DNA from: Chloroflexota bacterium
GTDB taxonomy: Bacteria > Chloroflexota > Chloroflexia > Chloroheliales > Chloroheliaceae
Assembly: GCA_028287745.1 (NCBI GenBank)
Contig: JAQBPB010000032.1
Location: 1-64,000, forward strand
Length of the DNA: 64,000 nucleotides
Direction: 5' to 3'
Positions 26,915-36,471 of the stretch are shown here, piece by piece; the first letter of the stretch is position 1, and every line of letters starts with the position of its first letter. The notes beneath the pieces were generated by a model, which was given only the letters and a program-made list of their open reading frames with translations, was not told where the DNA came from and searched no databases. A program made the position numbers and the translations under genes.

Positions 26915-27352
26915 ATGGGATTGCGCTGCGAAAAGTCACCCGTGCCCTTTCTTTGCCGTGAACCGGTTGTCGAGCAATGCGCCTATTGCGGCAAGCATTT
27001 TTGTATGCAGCACGGACACTTTGACAAAGCCTGTTGCAAATCGCCTGCCTGTCTATCGGTGTACAAGCGCGACCGGGCCATCGCCGAACGCCGCCGCTGG
27101 GAAGACGAACGCCAGGCAATCGGCCAGGAACGCAACAATATTGGACTATGTTCGCAGCCCGAATGCCCTAACGGAATGTACGTTACCTGCGGTCATTGTG
27201 AACAACTTTATTGTTCGCTGCACCTCAAGCGCTACAATTTCTCGTTTGTGACCCATACGCGCCGCGGCAGCACGCGGGTTAAAGGCGATATTGTGCTGTG
27301 TGAGGTCTGCCTGCCTTACCTGGACGACTACAAGCGCGACCGCTACGAATAA
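26915..27352 (+). CDS. Small Cys-rich zinc-finger protein downstream of aroC
   Basis: 145 residues with 15 Cys, most in CxxC pairs: C22-x2-C25, C92-x2-C95 and C129-x2-C132, plus nearby Cys/His (CGKHFCMQHGHF and CGHCEQLYCSLH). The repeated C-x2-C-x4-C-x2-H pattern resembles B-box or AN1-like treble zinc fingers, in two copies. Residues 50-75 form a charged helix. I set the start at the ATG at 26915 behind AAGGAG; a TTG at 26894 would overlap aroC. The function is unknown. Confidence 0.72.
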   Translation: MGLRCEKSPVPFLCREPVVEQCAYCGKHFCMQHGHFDKACCKSPACLSVYKRDRAIAERRRWEDERQAIGQERNNIGLCSQPECPNGMYVTCGHCEQLYCSLHLKRYNFSFVTHTRRGSTRVKGDIVLCEVCLPYLDDYKRDRYE

Positions 27353-27358
27353 CCCGGT

Positions 27359-27393
27359 GGGTAACGTTTAACCCGACACGTTAAACGTTACCC
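27359..27393 (+). repeat. 14 bp perfect inverted repeat, possible terminator
   Basis: GGGTAACGTTTAAC and GTTAAACGTTACCC are exact complements around a 7 nt loop. It stands 6 bp after the zinc-finger gene's stop. The sequence after it is AT-rich but without a T run. It contains ACGTT units like those at 2141. Confidence 0.75.
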
Positions 27394-27483
27394 GTAATTT
27401 ATTTTCCGGACTTGTATTAAAGAAGTTTTGAATTAGCTGTCTTTTCTTACCTGAGGTGTTCTACGTTCAACAAAGGTATTAAC

Positions 27484-28344
27484 ATGAGCAATGAAAATAG
27501 CCCGGCCAGAGCTTCTTTCGACCCGGCCCGTTTTAAGGAACAGGAACGTTCCGGCTTTAACTTTGTAGCGGACCGCTACGAGGAAGCGACCCTGAACTTT
27601 GGTCCGGCCATTACCCGCATGCTTGACCTGGCCGCACTGCAGCCGGGCGAAAGCGTGCTTGATGTGGCGACCGGTCCGGGCATAGTAGCCCGTATCGCCG
27701 GGAGAGCGGTAGGCGCGACCGGCCGGGTGCTGGGGGTAGATATTGCCGAACAATCGCTGGAAGTGGCTCGCCGGAAAGCGGCCGCCGAAGGACTGGGACA
27801 GGTTACTTTCGAGCCACAGGATGCCGAGAACCTGGCTCTACCGGACAACTCTTTTGATAAAGTATTCTGCTCGATGGGCCTGATGCACTTCCCCTCACCG
27901 GAAAAAGCTCTGGCCGAAATGTACCGGGTGCTAAAGCCAGGCGGCAAGCTGGTTGCGGCGGTCTGGGGCGAGGCCCAAAAATCGCCTTTCATCCAGGTGG
28001 CCCTGACGACCCTGGCCCGTACCTTTCCGCCGCCTAAAGTCGAACGGCCTTCCATGTTCCGTTTCGGGCAACCGGCTGGCCTGGAACAACTGGTCGGCGG
28101 GGCCGGGTTTAGCCAGGCCAAAGCCGAAGAGGTCGCAGTGGAATTTACCGCAACCACTCCGGCCGGGTACTGGCAGCAGTTCCTGGATGCCGCCGGAATA
28201 ACGGCGGTAGCCCTGGCTAAACAGCCGCTGGAAGTCCAGGAGGGCTTGAAGCAGGAAGTGGCGGTCGATTTGGCTCCTTATTTACAGGAGGGCGTTTACC
28301 GGCTGGATAGCAGCCTGGTGGTCGTCGCGGCGGTAAAAGCCTGA
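27484..28344 (+). CDS. Class I SAM-dependent methyltransferase
   Basis: 286 residues with the Methyltransf_11/UbiE-like layout: motif I VLDVATGPGIVARIAG (about 57-72), VLGVDIAEQSLEVARRKA, and the post-motif NSFDKVFCSMGLMHFPSPEKALAEMYRVLKPGGKL (given in parts). Such enzymes methylate small molecules or quinone precursors. The substrate is not predictable. Monocistronic, with a terminator-like hairpin after it. Confidence 0.85.
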   Translation: MSNENSPARASFDPARFKEQERSGFNFVADRYEEATLNFGPAITRMLDLAALQPGESVLDVATGPGIVARIAGRAVGATGRVLGVDIAEQSLEVARRKAAAEGLGQVTFEPQDAENLALPDNSFDKVFCSMGLMHFPSPEKALAEMYRVLKPGGKLVAAVWGEAQKSPFIQVALTTLARTFPPPKVERPSMFRFGQPAGLEQLVGGAGFSQAKAEEVAVEFTATTPAGYWQQFLDAAGITAVALAKQPLEVQEGLKQEVAVDLAPYLQEGVYRLDSSLVVVAAVKA

Positions 28345-28387
28345 ACCTGGCTGTCGCAGTCCTCGACAAACCGAAAGTTAACCAAAT

Positions 28388-28412
28388 AAGGAGGCGCTGG
28401 GCCTCCTTTATT
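28388..28412 (+). terminator. Rho-independent terminator of the methyltransferase gene
   Basis: AAGGAGG and CCTCCTT form a 7 bp stem with a 7 nt loop, followed by TATT. Confidence 0.55.
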
Positions 28413-28427
28413 CCTGTAAGGGTATAG

Positions 28428-29627
<1,200 letters not shown>

Positions 29628-29957
29628 CCGGTAGCCCGCCGGATTTTAAAAGTTTCTTCTGACTTACTGACTGCTAAACTTATAGACCGGCGGCATACCG
29701 GAAAGCCGCCGCGAACTCTCCTATGCTTCCAAATTGGGTAAAATATATTATGAAAATTATATATTAAAGGGCCTTTTCAGCAAAGCTTAATAATACCGTT
29801 TTGCCCGGTGGGTCGCAGAAAATTTTACGAACTGGACAAGAATGGTACAATTAGCAGGCTTCACTTAAAACCGGTGAAGAATAAACCCGATAAGCAATAA
29901 AGGGCTGGCGCACAAAGGTCGCCGGATAGAAAAGGCATAAGGAAAGTAAGGGATTTT
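29628..29957. other. 330 bp intergenic region before the transsulfuration operon
   Basis: Contains a GC-rich hairpin (29688-29711, CGGCGGC / GCCGCCG) with no T run, an AT-rich stretch, and an extended -10 box at 29843-29851. No S-adenosylmethionine or other riboswitch pattern was recognised. Confidence 0.6.
29843..29851 (+). promoter_or_regulatory. Extended -10 promoter of the cbs operon
   Basis: TGgTACAAT, about 107 bp before the ATG at 29958. The -35 position has no match. Confidence 0.4.
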
Positions 29958-31466
29958 ATGAGTGTAACTGAACAACAGCCGGGTGCTTCTTCCTCCGGTG
30001 CTAATGAAAGTCAATCTCAGCTTAATACGATGGGTGGGGTGGTAACCCGGCCCCACTTCGAGCCGGGCGAGGTCCAGGCTTATGACAATATCCTGCAGTT
30101 AATCGGTAATACACCCCTGGTACGCATGCCCCGCCTGACTCGCGGTCTGAAACCGACCGTCCTGGCAAAACTGGAAATGCTCAACCCGGGCGGCAGCGTC
30201 AAGGACCGCATCGGCATCAAAATGGTTGAAGAAGCCGAACGGCGCGGTTTGCTGCGCAAGGGCGGCACGATTGTCGAACCGACCAGCGGTAACACCGGGG
30301 TGGGCCTGGCGATTGCGGCGGCCATCAAAGGCTACAAAGCCATCTTTGTAATGCCTGATAAGATGAGCCAGGAAAAAATCTCATTATTAAAAGCTTACGG
30401 CGCGGAAGTTGTTATTACCCCCACCGCCGTACCTCGCGAGTCGCCCGAAAGCTATTACAGTGTAGCCGAGCGTTTAGCCAAGGAAATCCCTGGCGGCTTC
30501 CAGCCGAACCAGTATTTCAACCCGGCCAACCCGCGCACTCACTATGAAAGCACCGGACCGGAAATCTGGGAGCAGACCGCCGGAAAGATTGATTATTTCG
30601 TGGCCGGGGTTGGCACCGGCGGCACCATCAGTGGGGTTGCCAAGTATCTTAAAGAAATGAACCCGAAGATTCGCATTGTCGGGGTTGACCCGGAAGGTTC
30701 CCTTTATACCGGCGATAAAGTCCGGCCCTACAAAATTGAGGGTATCGGCGAAGACTTTATCCCAGGCACGGTTGACCTGAGCCTGATTGACGAGTGGGTA
30801 ACGGTCGGCGACCGCGACTCGTTCCTGATGGCCCGGCGGGCCGTCCGCGAGGAAGGTATGTTGATGGGCGGCTCCTGCGGTACGGCCCTGTACGGCGCCC
30901 TGGAAGTCGCCAAGAAACTGGAAGACAATAAGCTGATGGTTGTATTGCTGCCCGATAGCGGCCGCAGCTACCTGAGCAAGATTTACAACGATGCCTGGAT
31001 GCGGGACCAGGGTTTTACCGAACGCTTCCCCAGCCACCCGCGCGTCCACGACCTGATTCACACGCATTCCGGCGATACGGCAAACAAACTGCCCACCTTT
31101 ATTACCGTCCGGGCGGACCAGCCAATCAGCGAAGCGATTGCCCAATTGCACGCGCACGGTATTTCGCAGATGCCGGTAGTCGGTGAGAACGGCCTGGGTA
31201 ATAAAATTTCAATTGTCGGCAGTATCCAGGAACGGTCTTTGTTGGACAAGATTTTCAAAAACCCGGAAATCGTCAACGCCACCGTCGAGCAGGTGATGGA
31301 CCCGCCGCTGCCAAGCGTAGAATTTGATGAAGAAGTGGAAAATATCTTCCCCTTGTTCAACACCAATGCCCCGGCCCTGGTGGTAGAGGAAAACGGCGAA
31401 CCGGTCGGCATTATCAGCCGGGCCGACTTGCTGGAATTCGTCTCTCAGCAGCGCAATCGCCGGTAG
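29958..31466 (+). CDS. cbs: Cystathionine beta-synthase (PLP enzyme with C-terminal CBS pair)
   Basis: 502 residues. A fold type II PLP domain with the Schiff-base lysine K82 (GGSVKDRIG) and TSGNTG (109-114) for the substrate. From about residue 365 there are two CBS motifs (ADQPISEAIAQLHAHGISQMPVV and ...EVENIFPLFNTNAPALVVEENGEPVGIISRADL, given in parts), which usually bind adenosyl ligands and regulate activity. With the next gene it would turn homocysteine and serine into cystathionine and then cysteine. It could also act as a cysteine synthase. The first 40 residues are a disordered extension. Confidence 0.88.
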   Translation: MSVTEQQPGASSSGANESQSQLNTMGGVVTRPHFEPGEVQAYDNILQLIGNTPLVRMPRLTRGLKPTVLAKLEMLNPGGSVKDRIGIKMVEEAERRGLLRKGGTIVEPTSGNTGVGLAIAAAIKGYKAIFVMPDKMSQEKISLLKAYGAEVVITPTAVPRESPESYYSVAERLAKEIPGGFQPNQYFNPANPRTHYESTGPEIWEQTAGKIDYFVAGVGTGGTISGVAKYLKEMNPKIRIVGVDPEGSLYTGDKVRPYKIEGIGEDFIPGTVDLSLIDEWVTVGDRDSFLMARRAVREEGMLMGGSCGTALYGALEVAKKLEDNKLMVVLLPDSGRSYLSKIYNDAWMRDQGFTERFPSHPRVHDLIHTHSGDTANKLPTFITVRADQPISEAIAQLHAHGISQMPVVGENGLGNKISIVGSIQERSLLDKIFKNPEIVNATVEQVMDPPLPSVEFDEEVENIFPLFNTNAPALVVEENGEPVGIISRADLLEFVSQQRNRR

Positions 31467-31477
31467 GGAGTAAAATA

Positions 31478-32632
31478 ATGAAAGGTGATGTCAACCGGAC
31501 CGGCTTTGCTACCCGCGCTATCCACGCCGGACAGGCACCCGACCCAACAACCGGGGCGGTTACAGTCCCGATTTACCAGACTTCGACTTATGCCCAGGAG
31601 AAAGTCGGGCAGCACAAGGGTTACGAGTATTCCCGGACCCATAACCCGACCCGCACCGCCCTGGAAGAGTGTATTGCTTCGCTGGAAGGCGGGCCGGACT
31701 CCTACGGCCTGGGTTTCGCCAGCGGTATGGCCGCCATCAATAACCTGATGTACCTGGCCCGGCCCGGTGACCACGTGGTTTTGAGCGATGATGTCTACGG
31801 CGGGACCTACCGGCTTTTTGCCAGGGTCCTGGCTAACTACGGCATCGAATACAGCCTGGCTGACCTGACCGACCTGGAAAGGTCTGCCGGGAAGTTCCGC
31901 ACGACCACCCGCTTTGTCTGGCTGGAAACTCCGACTAATCCCTGGCTTAAAATTATTGATATTCGCCAGGTCGCCGAAATGGCCCATAACTATGGGGCGA
32001 AACTGGTGGTCGACAATACTTTCGCGTCACCCTATCTCCAGCGGCCGCTGGAACTGGGCGCGGATGTTGTCGTCCACAGCGCTACCAAGTACCTGGGCGG
32101 GCACAGTGACGTGGTTGGCGGCTTGCTGGTAACCAAAGACCGCGATTTGCGCGACCAGGTGGCTTTCCACCAGAATGCCACCGGGGCGGTGCCGGGCCCG
32201 TTCGATAGCTGGCTGGTACTGCGCGGTCTGAAAACCCTGCCGATCCGGATGCGGGCGCACGGTGAAAACGCCATGGCTATCGCCAAATTCCTGTCGGACC
32301 ATCCAAAAGTTGAACAGGTAATTTATCCTGGCCTGTCCAGTCACCCTCAGCACGACCTGGCAAAGCAGCAGATGGACGGTTTTGGCGGGATGGTTTCTTT
32401 TATCGCTCGTGACGGGTATGAAGCGGCCCTGGAAATGGTTTCCCGGACCAGGATTTTTACCCTGGCCGAAAGCCTGGGCGGGGTCGAGTCGCTGATTGAG
32501 CATCCCGGCGCGATGACTCACGCCAGCCTGGCCGGTAGCCCCATCGAAATGCACCCGGCCCTGGTCCGTCTTTCAGTCGGTATTGAGACTAAAGAAGACC
32601 TGATTGAAGATTTAGAGCAGGCTTTAGCTTAA
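31478..32632 (+). CDS. Cystathionine gamma-lyase or gamma-synthase (Cys/Met metabolism PLP enzyme)
   Basis: 384 residues with the family signatures YSRTHNPTRTALEE, FASGMAAINNL and the PLP lysine K204 in SATKYLGGHSD. The start is 11 bp after the cbs stop, with TAGGGAG straddling it. Paired with a CBS-domain beta-synthase it most likely acts as the gamma-lyase of reverse transsulfuration. Gamma-synthase activity on O-acyl-homoserine cannot be excluded by sequence. Confidence 0.88.
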   Translation: MKGDVNRTGFATRAIHAGQAPDPTTGAVTVPIYQTSTYAQEKVGQHKGYEYSRTHNPTRTALEECIASLEGGPDSYGLGFASGMAAINNLMYLARPGDHVVLSDDVYGGTYRLFARVLANYGIEYSLADLTDLERSAGKFRTTTRFVWLETPTNPWLKIIDIRQVAEMAHNYGAKLVVDNTFASPYLQRPLELGADVVVHSATKYLGGHSDVVGGLLVTKDRDLRDQVAFHQNATGAVPGPFDSWLVLRGLKTLPIRMRAHGENAMAIAKFLSDHPKVEQVIYPGLSSHPQHDLAKQQMDGFGGMVSFIARDGYEAALEMVSRTRIFTLAESLGGVESLIEHPGAMTHASLAGSPIEMHPALVRLSVGIETKEDLIEDLEQALA

Positions 32633-32670
32633 CAAAAAAGGCCGGTCCCACGGGGCCGGTCTAACAAAAG

Positions 32671-32708
32671 CGTAAAAACGGCCCTGTTTTGCACGGGCCG
32701 TTTTTACG
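32671..32708. terminator. Bidirectional terminator after the cbs operon
   Basis: CGTAAAAACGGCCC and GGGCCGTTTTTACG are exact complements around a 10 nt loop, so both strands carry T runs. It can also stop the minus-strand gene at 32733. A second GC-rich hairpin (32638-32662) lies just before it. Confidence 0.9.
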
Positions 32709-32732
32709 TTTGCAACATTAATTTTTCGGAAA

Positions 32733-32978
32733 CTAGTTACCGGGTTTGAATTGAGGCTGGTTACTCAAATTTATCCAGGGCCGTTCAAATCGGCAGTATT
32801 CCGCCCGGTGACCATCGCACGAAGCCGGTAACGGACCATCTGCCTTGTGATGAATTATTTTAGTACTATCTACCTGACGGTAGTGTCCCGCTCTGGCCCA
32901 CTGACCGGCCATGAATATTTCTTCACCGTCATCATTAAAAATTCGCGTGCTTTCCAGCACTTTTTCCCTGCTGATCAT
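32733..32978 (-). CDS. Small protein of unknown function
   Basis: 81 residues. The start is chosen as the ATG at 32978 because GAGGAGG (32987-32993) then sits 8 nt upstream; upstream in-frame starts would lie within or before this strong site. The sequence has an acidic start, a segment MAGQWARAGHYRQVDS, and a C-terminal part with two Cys (SCDGHRAEYCRF). The GQ-A-AG-YR pattern recalls small proteins of unknown function that carry a metal- or nucleic-acid-binding turn, but I recognise no family. Confidence 0.55.
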   Translation of the reverse strand: MISREKVLESTRIFNDDGEEIFMAGQWARAGHYRQVDSTKIIHHKADGPLPASCDGHRAEYCRFERPWINLSNQPQFKPGN

Positions 32979-33651
32979 AGCCATAGCCTCCTCGCTATAC
33001 TCTGTGATCACCAGTGCTACCGGGGATAACACTGACTACCAACAACCTTATTATTTAACTGCTTTTCCGCACCATACTTTGTGAGATGTAAGAGTAGATT
33101 TGAGGGTGCCTGGTGACTGAAGTTATTTACTAAGGTGTACCATTGTAATTATAAGAATTTCCGCGCATTACCATATTTTTACGTTGGGTAAAACCAACGG
33201 GCGATATTGAGAAAGATTTTATTATCAACTTTATTAAAATGTAGGGACTATAATGAAAGGATGCTCACCTCTCTCGATTTTTAATGTAGCATATTAAAAC
33301 AGGTGAGTCAATAGTTCAAGGATTAGGTTTCCTAATAAAGCTGCCGGACTTACTGCGGAAAAGTTTTATAACCCGCGCTACTTTAGCCCGGTTTGTGATT
33401 AAGATTGAGTTCAAGTCGGGTTTGCAAAAGGAAACCTTAGCTTAACTAATTTTCGATTGACTTAGTCAAAGCGCAGGTTTAATATGCTAATTGATTGTAG
33501 TCTGGCCGTTGAAAATTTTATTGAGCAAGTATGACAACCGGCCTATTCATTTCAAAATTAAAGAACCGCTCACCCGGAAGCCGCCAGGTTCAAAATTAAA
33601 GGTCATTTTATTTTTAAGCTGGCCTGGCTACCAGGAACCAAGAGAACTTAT
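32979..33651. other. 673 bp AT-rich region before cysS
   Basis: Divergent region between the small minus-strand gene and cysS. It contains a small hairpin at 33182-33199 (CGTTGG / CCAACG), a TATAAT without -35 at 33249-33254, and a good promoter at 33457-33485. No ORF, T-box or tRNA is visible. Confidence 0.65.
33457..33485 (+). promoter_or_regulatory. cysS-GT2 promoter
   Basis: TTGACT, 17 bp, TAATAT. The -35 is part of a small palindrome TTGACTTAGTCAA. The leader to the ATG at 33652 would be about 160 nt. Confidence 0.5.
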
Positions 33652-36045
33652 ATGAGGCTCTACAACACCCTGACCCGGCAAGTTGAAGAACTTGTGCCGC
33701 TCGAACCTGGCAAATATAAAATTTATAGCTGCGGCCCGACGGTTTACCGCTATATTCACATTGGCAACCTCCGCACCTTTACTATGGCCGACTGGTTGCG
33801 ACGGACTTTGCAATACCGGGGAAACGAAGTCCTGCATATCAAAAACATTACCGATGTGGGCCACATGCGCATGGAAATGCTCGACCGGGGCGAAGATAAA
33901 CTGATCGCCCAGGCCCGTAAAGAGGGCAAAACCAGTGCCGAGATAGCGGCTTTCTATACCGGGGCGTTCCTGGAAGATGAGGCGGCCCTCAATATTCTAC
34001 CGGCCCACGTTTTCCCACGCGCAACCGAACACGTCCCCCGGATGCTCGAAATCATCCGGGACCTGCTCGCGAAAGATACCGCCTACGAAATAAATGGCAA
34101 TGTTTATTTTGATATCAGCCGGTTTCCCGGCTACGGCAAGTTAAGCGGCAACCAGTTAGCCAACCTGCTGGAAGGCGTGCGCGAGGATACTGACAGCAAT
34201 AAGCGCAACCCGGAAGATTTCGCCCTGTGGAAGCTGGCCGAGCCGGGCCGGGAGATGGCCTGGGATAGCCCCTGGGGCCGCGGTTTTCCCGGCTGGCACA
34301 TCGAATGTAGCGCCATGTCGTTCCAGTATCTCGGTTCACACTTTGATATTCATACCGGCGGGGTTGATAATATCTTCCCGCATCACGAAGATGAAATTGC
34401 CCAGAGCGAAGGCTGGACCGGCCGCAAGTTCGTCAATTATTGGGTCCACGCCCAGCACTTGCTGGCCGATGGGCAGAAAATGGCAAAGTCCACCGGCAAC
34501 GCCTACACCCGGGCCGACGTGGTCGCGCGCGGCTTTGACCCGCTGGCCTTGCGCTATTTCTACACAACAGCGCTGTACCGCAGCCGGATAAACTTTACTT
34601 TTGGCGCTTTGCAGGCAGCCCAGACCGGCCTGGACCGCCTGCGCTTCCAGGCCGCCCGTTTACAGGCTGAGGCCAGGACTCCTTCCCAGGCCGACCAATC
34701 TCTTAAAGAAAAATGGACTGGCCGGTTCCTGGCGGCGCTTGAGAACGATTTAAACTTGCCCCAGGCGATGGCCGTTGTCTGGCAGATGCTGCGCTCCCCT
34801 TCCAGGGAATTAAGCCCGGCGGCCCGCCTGGAACTTTTGCTTGATTGGGACCAGGTCCTGGGTTTCGGGCTGGAAGCTTTTCTGGAAAGTGACCAGGCTC
34901 ATTTCTGGCAAGAACCCCGCCGCAGCCTGGAATACCTGCCACCAGACCTTGCTTCACTGGTCAGTGAGCGCAGCCTGGCCCGGCAGCAAGCTAACTACGC
35001 CCGGGCCGACCAATTGCGGCAAATGGTCCGGGAAGCCGGTTTTGTAATCAACGACAACCAGGCTGGCCCGCTGGTCCTGTCACGCGCCTTAAACCTGGAT
35101 TTCAAACAGTTGTCGCGCTGGCAGGATGCGCCGGATAATGTAAAGAAGCCTGACCGCTACGAGTTTTCGATAAATCTATTGGCCCAGAACAGCCGGGCTG
35201 ACCTCCACTGCTGCCTGGCGAGTTTGAGCCGCTATGCCGCCGGGCGCTCGTTGGAAATCGTAATTATTGATAACGGTTCGACCGATGATACCCTGCCCTA
35301 TTTGCAGCAACTGCTAAAGGAAGGCTTAAAAGACGCGCAGACCGGGGCCGGACTTGGGCTGCAGGTGCTTTTCGCCGACCATAACATGGGGTTCGCGGCG
35401 GGCCGGAATGCCACTTTCCGGGCCAGCCAGGGCCGGTTTATAGTTATGCTGGATACTTCAATAGAGCTAAAAGCCGAAATCTGGTCCGCACTGGCCCAGG
35501 CTTTAACCAGGCCGGAAGTGGGCCTGGCCGGACCGTATGGCCTGGTGACCACCGACCTGAAGGAATACCAGGAAACGGCCGGGCCTACCGCTGACGCCAT
35601 CGAAGGCTACCTGCTGGCTTTCCGGCGCGAGCTTTTAAGCCAGGTGTTTCCAATAGATGAGAAATTCCGCTTCTACCGCCTGATGGATGTTTATTTCAGC
35701 TTTTTCTTTAAGAGCGGCGGGTATGAGGTAATCGTTTTGCCGGAGGTCGCCCGGCGGCTGGAAAAACATCCCCACCGCGAATGGTTCAACCTGAGCGAGG
35801 AGGAACGCCAGACCAAAAGCAAAAAGAATTTCGATATTCTAAAGGCGCGCTGGCATCACGGTCAGAGCTTACTGGTGGCGAATTTTGAGCCGCAGAACCG
35901 CTGGGCCCACGATGCCCAGGGCCATGTGCAGGGGGTCCACAGCCATAGTACCGCCGAATTACCGCCGCCCGGCCAGCCTCACCGCCACAAGCACCAGCAT
36001 TGGCCCGACCACGACCATGAACACGAACATTATCACGTGAGCTAG
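33652..36045 (+). CDS. cysS: Cysteinyl-tRNA synthetase fused to a GT2 glycosyltransferase and a His-rich tail
   Basis: 797 residues in one open frame. Residues 1-480 form a complete class I CysRS: HIGN at 36-39, zinc ligands C27, C219, H244 and E248, KMAKS at 276-280, and the usual helical end (ARQQANYARADQLRQMV). From about 503 to 730 there is a GT2 domain: EFSINLLAQN, then IVIIDNGSTDDTLPYLQQL (537-553), FADHNMGFAAGRNATF, and LDTSIE at the place of the usual DxD. The last 40 residues (763-797) carry 12 His with Asp and Glu, a probable metal-binding tail. CysRS proteins normally end near residue 460-490. The GT2 acceptor is unknown; a RiPP precursor gene follows. Confidence 0.9.
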   Translation: MRLYNTLTRQVEELVPLEPGKYKIYSCGPTVYRYIHIGNLRTFTMADWLRRTLQYRGNEVLHIKNITDVGHMRMEMLDRGEDKLIAQARKEGKTSAEIAAFYTGAFLEDEAALNILPAHVFPRATEHVPRMLEIIRDLLAKDTAYEINGNVYFDISRFPGYGKLSGNQLANLLEGVREDTDSNKRNPEDFALWKLAEPGREMAWDSPWGRGFPGWHIECSAMSFQYLGSHFDIHTGGVDNIFPHHEDEIAQSEGWTGRKFVNYWVHAQHLLADGQKMAKSTGNAYTRADVVARGFDPLALRYFYTTALYRSRINFTFGALQAAQTGLDRLRFQAARLQAEARTPSQADQSLKEKWTGRFLAALENDLNLPQAMAVVWQMLRSPSRELSPAARLELLLDWDQVLGFGLEAFLESDQAHFWQEPRRSLEYLPPDLASLVSERSLARQQANYARADQLRQMVREAGFVINDNQAGPLVLSRALNLDFKQLSRWQDAPDNVKKPDRYEFSINLLAQNSRADLHCCLASLSRYAAGRSLEIVIIDNGSTDDTLPYLQQLLKEGLKDAQTGAGLGLQVLFADHNMGFAAGRNATFRASQGRFIVMLDTSIELKAEIWSALAQALTRPEVGLAGPYGLVTTDLKEYQETAGPTADAIEGYLLAFRRELLSQVFPIDEKFRFYRLMDVYFSFFFKSGGYEVIVLPEVARRLEKHPHREWFNLSEEERQTKSKKNFDILKARWHHGQSLLVANFEPQNRWAHDAQGHVQGVHSHSTAELPPPGQPHRHKHQHWPDHDHEHEHYHVS

Positions 36046-36074
36046 CGTCAAAACCAGGGCGTTTTATTCTTGTA

Positions 36075-36102
36075 TTGACTTTTATGGCTGTTTTGCTATA
36101 AC
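36075..36102 (+). promoter_or_regulatory. Strong promoter of the RiPP precursor gene
   Basis: TTGACT, 16 bp, TATAAC, with an extended -10 TGC just before the -10 box. It would start transcription near 36109, some 40 nt before the ATG, and it separates the precursor gene from cysS. Confidence 0.65.
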
Positions 36103-36149
36103 TTAATCAACCTGTATGTTTACTAAGTTAAACTAAGGAGGGTAAAATT

Positions 36150-36410
36150 ATGGCAGACGCAGATGGCCGGGTAGATATTGTGCGCGCCTGGAATGATGAC
36201 CAATACCGGGCCAGTTTGACCCCTGAACAGTTGGCGGGCCTTCCCCCTAAACCTGACGGTGACGGCGAACTGAGTGAAGAGGAATTGGAAAAGATCGATG
36301 GCGGTATTTACTACTACAATTATTCTACGTACTACAATAATTACTCCAATATTATAGGGGGCGGTTTTGGTGGCCCACCCCCACCCCCACCCCCTGGTGG
36401 AAGAGGGTAG
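36150..36410 (+). CDS. RiPP precursor peptide with a mersacidin/lichenicidin-type leader and a Cys-free core
   Basis: 86 residues behind a very strong ribosome site (AAGGAGG, 8 nt before the ATG). The leader (1-52) has the pattern of the mersacidin/lichenicidin family: DIVRAWNDDQYRASLTPEQL, then ELSEEELEKIDGG with a double-Gly cleavage site at 51-52. The proposed core (53-86) is Tyr/Asn-rich (IYYYNYSTYYNNYSNII), then GGGFGG, seven Pro (76-82) and GGRG. It has no Cys, so it cannot form lanthionines; only S59, T60 and S66 are hydroxyl residues besides Tyr. No lanthionine synthetase, YcaO or C39 peptidase gene is in the window. The GT2 domain of the upstream cysS is the only candidate modifying enzyme nearby. 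Confidence 0.78.
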   Translation: MADADGRVDIVRAWNDDQYRASLTPEQLAGLPPKPDGDGELSEEELEKIDGGIYYYNYSTYYNNYSNIIGGGFGGPPPPPPPGGRG

Positions 36411-36471
36411 GAAATAGCGAGAAAGGTTTAACCTGTTTCATTTCTACAAGAATTAAGCAAAACCGGGGTTT

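Noticed and set aside
29688-29711. GC-rich hairpin before cbs as a possible SAM riboswitch
   Set aside because: Only one stem is present; the conserved loops and junction of SAM riboswitches are absent.
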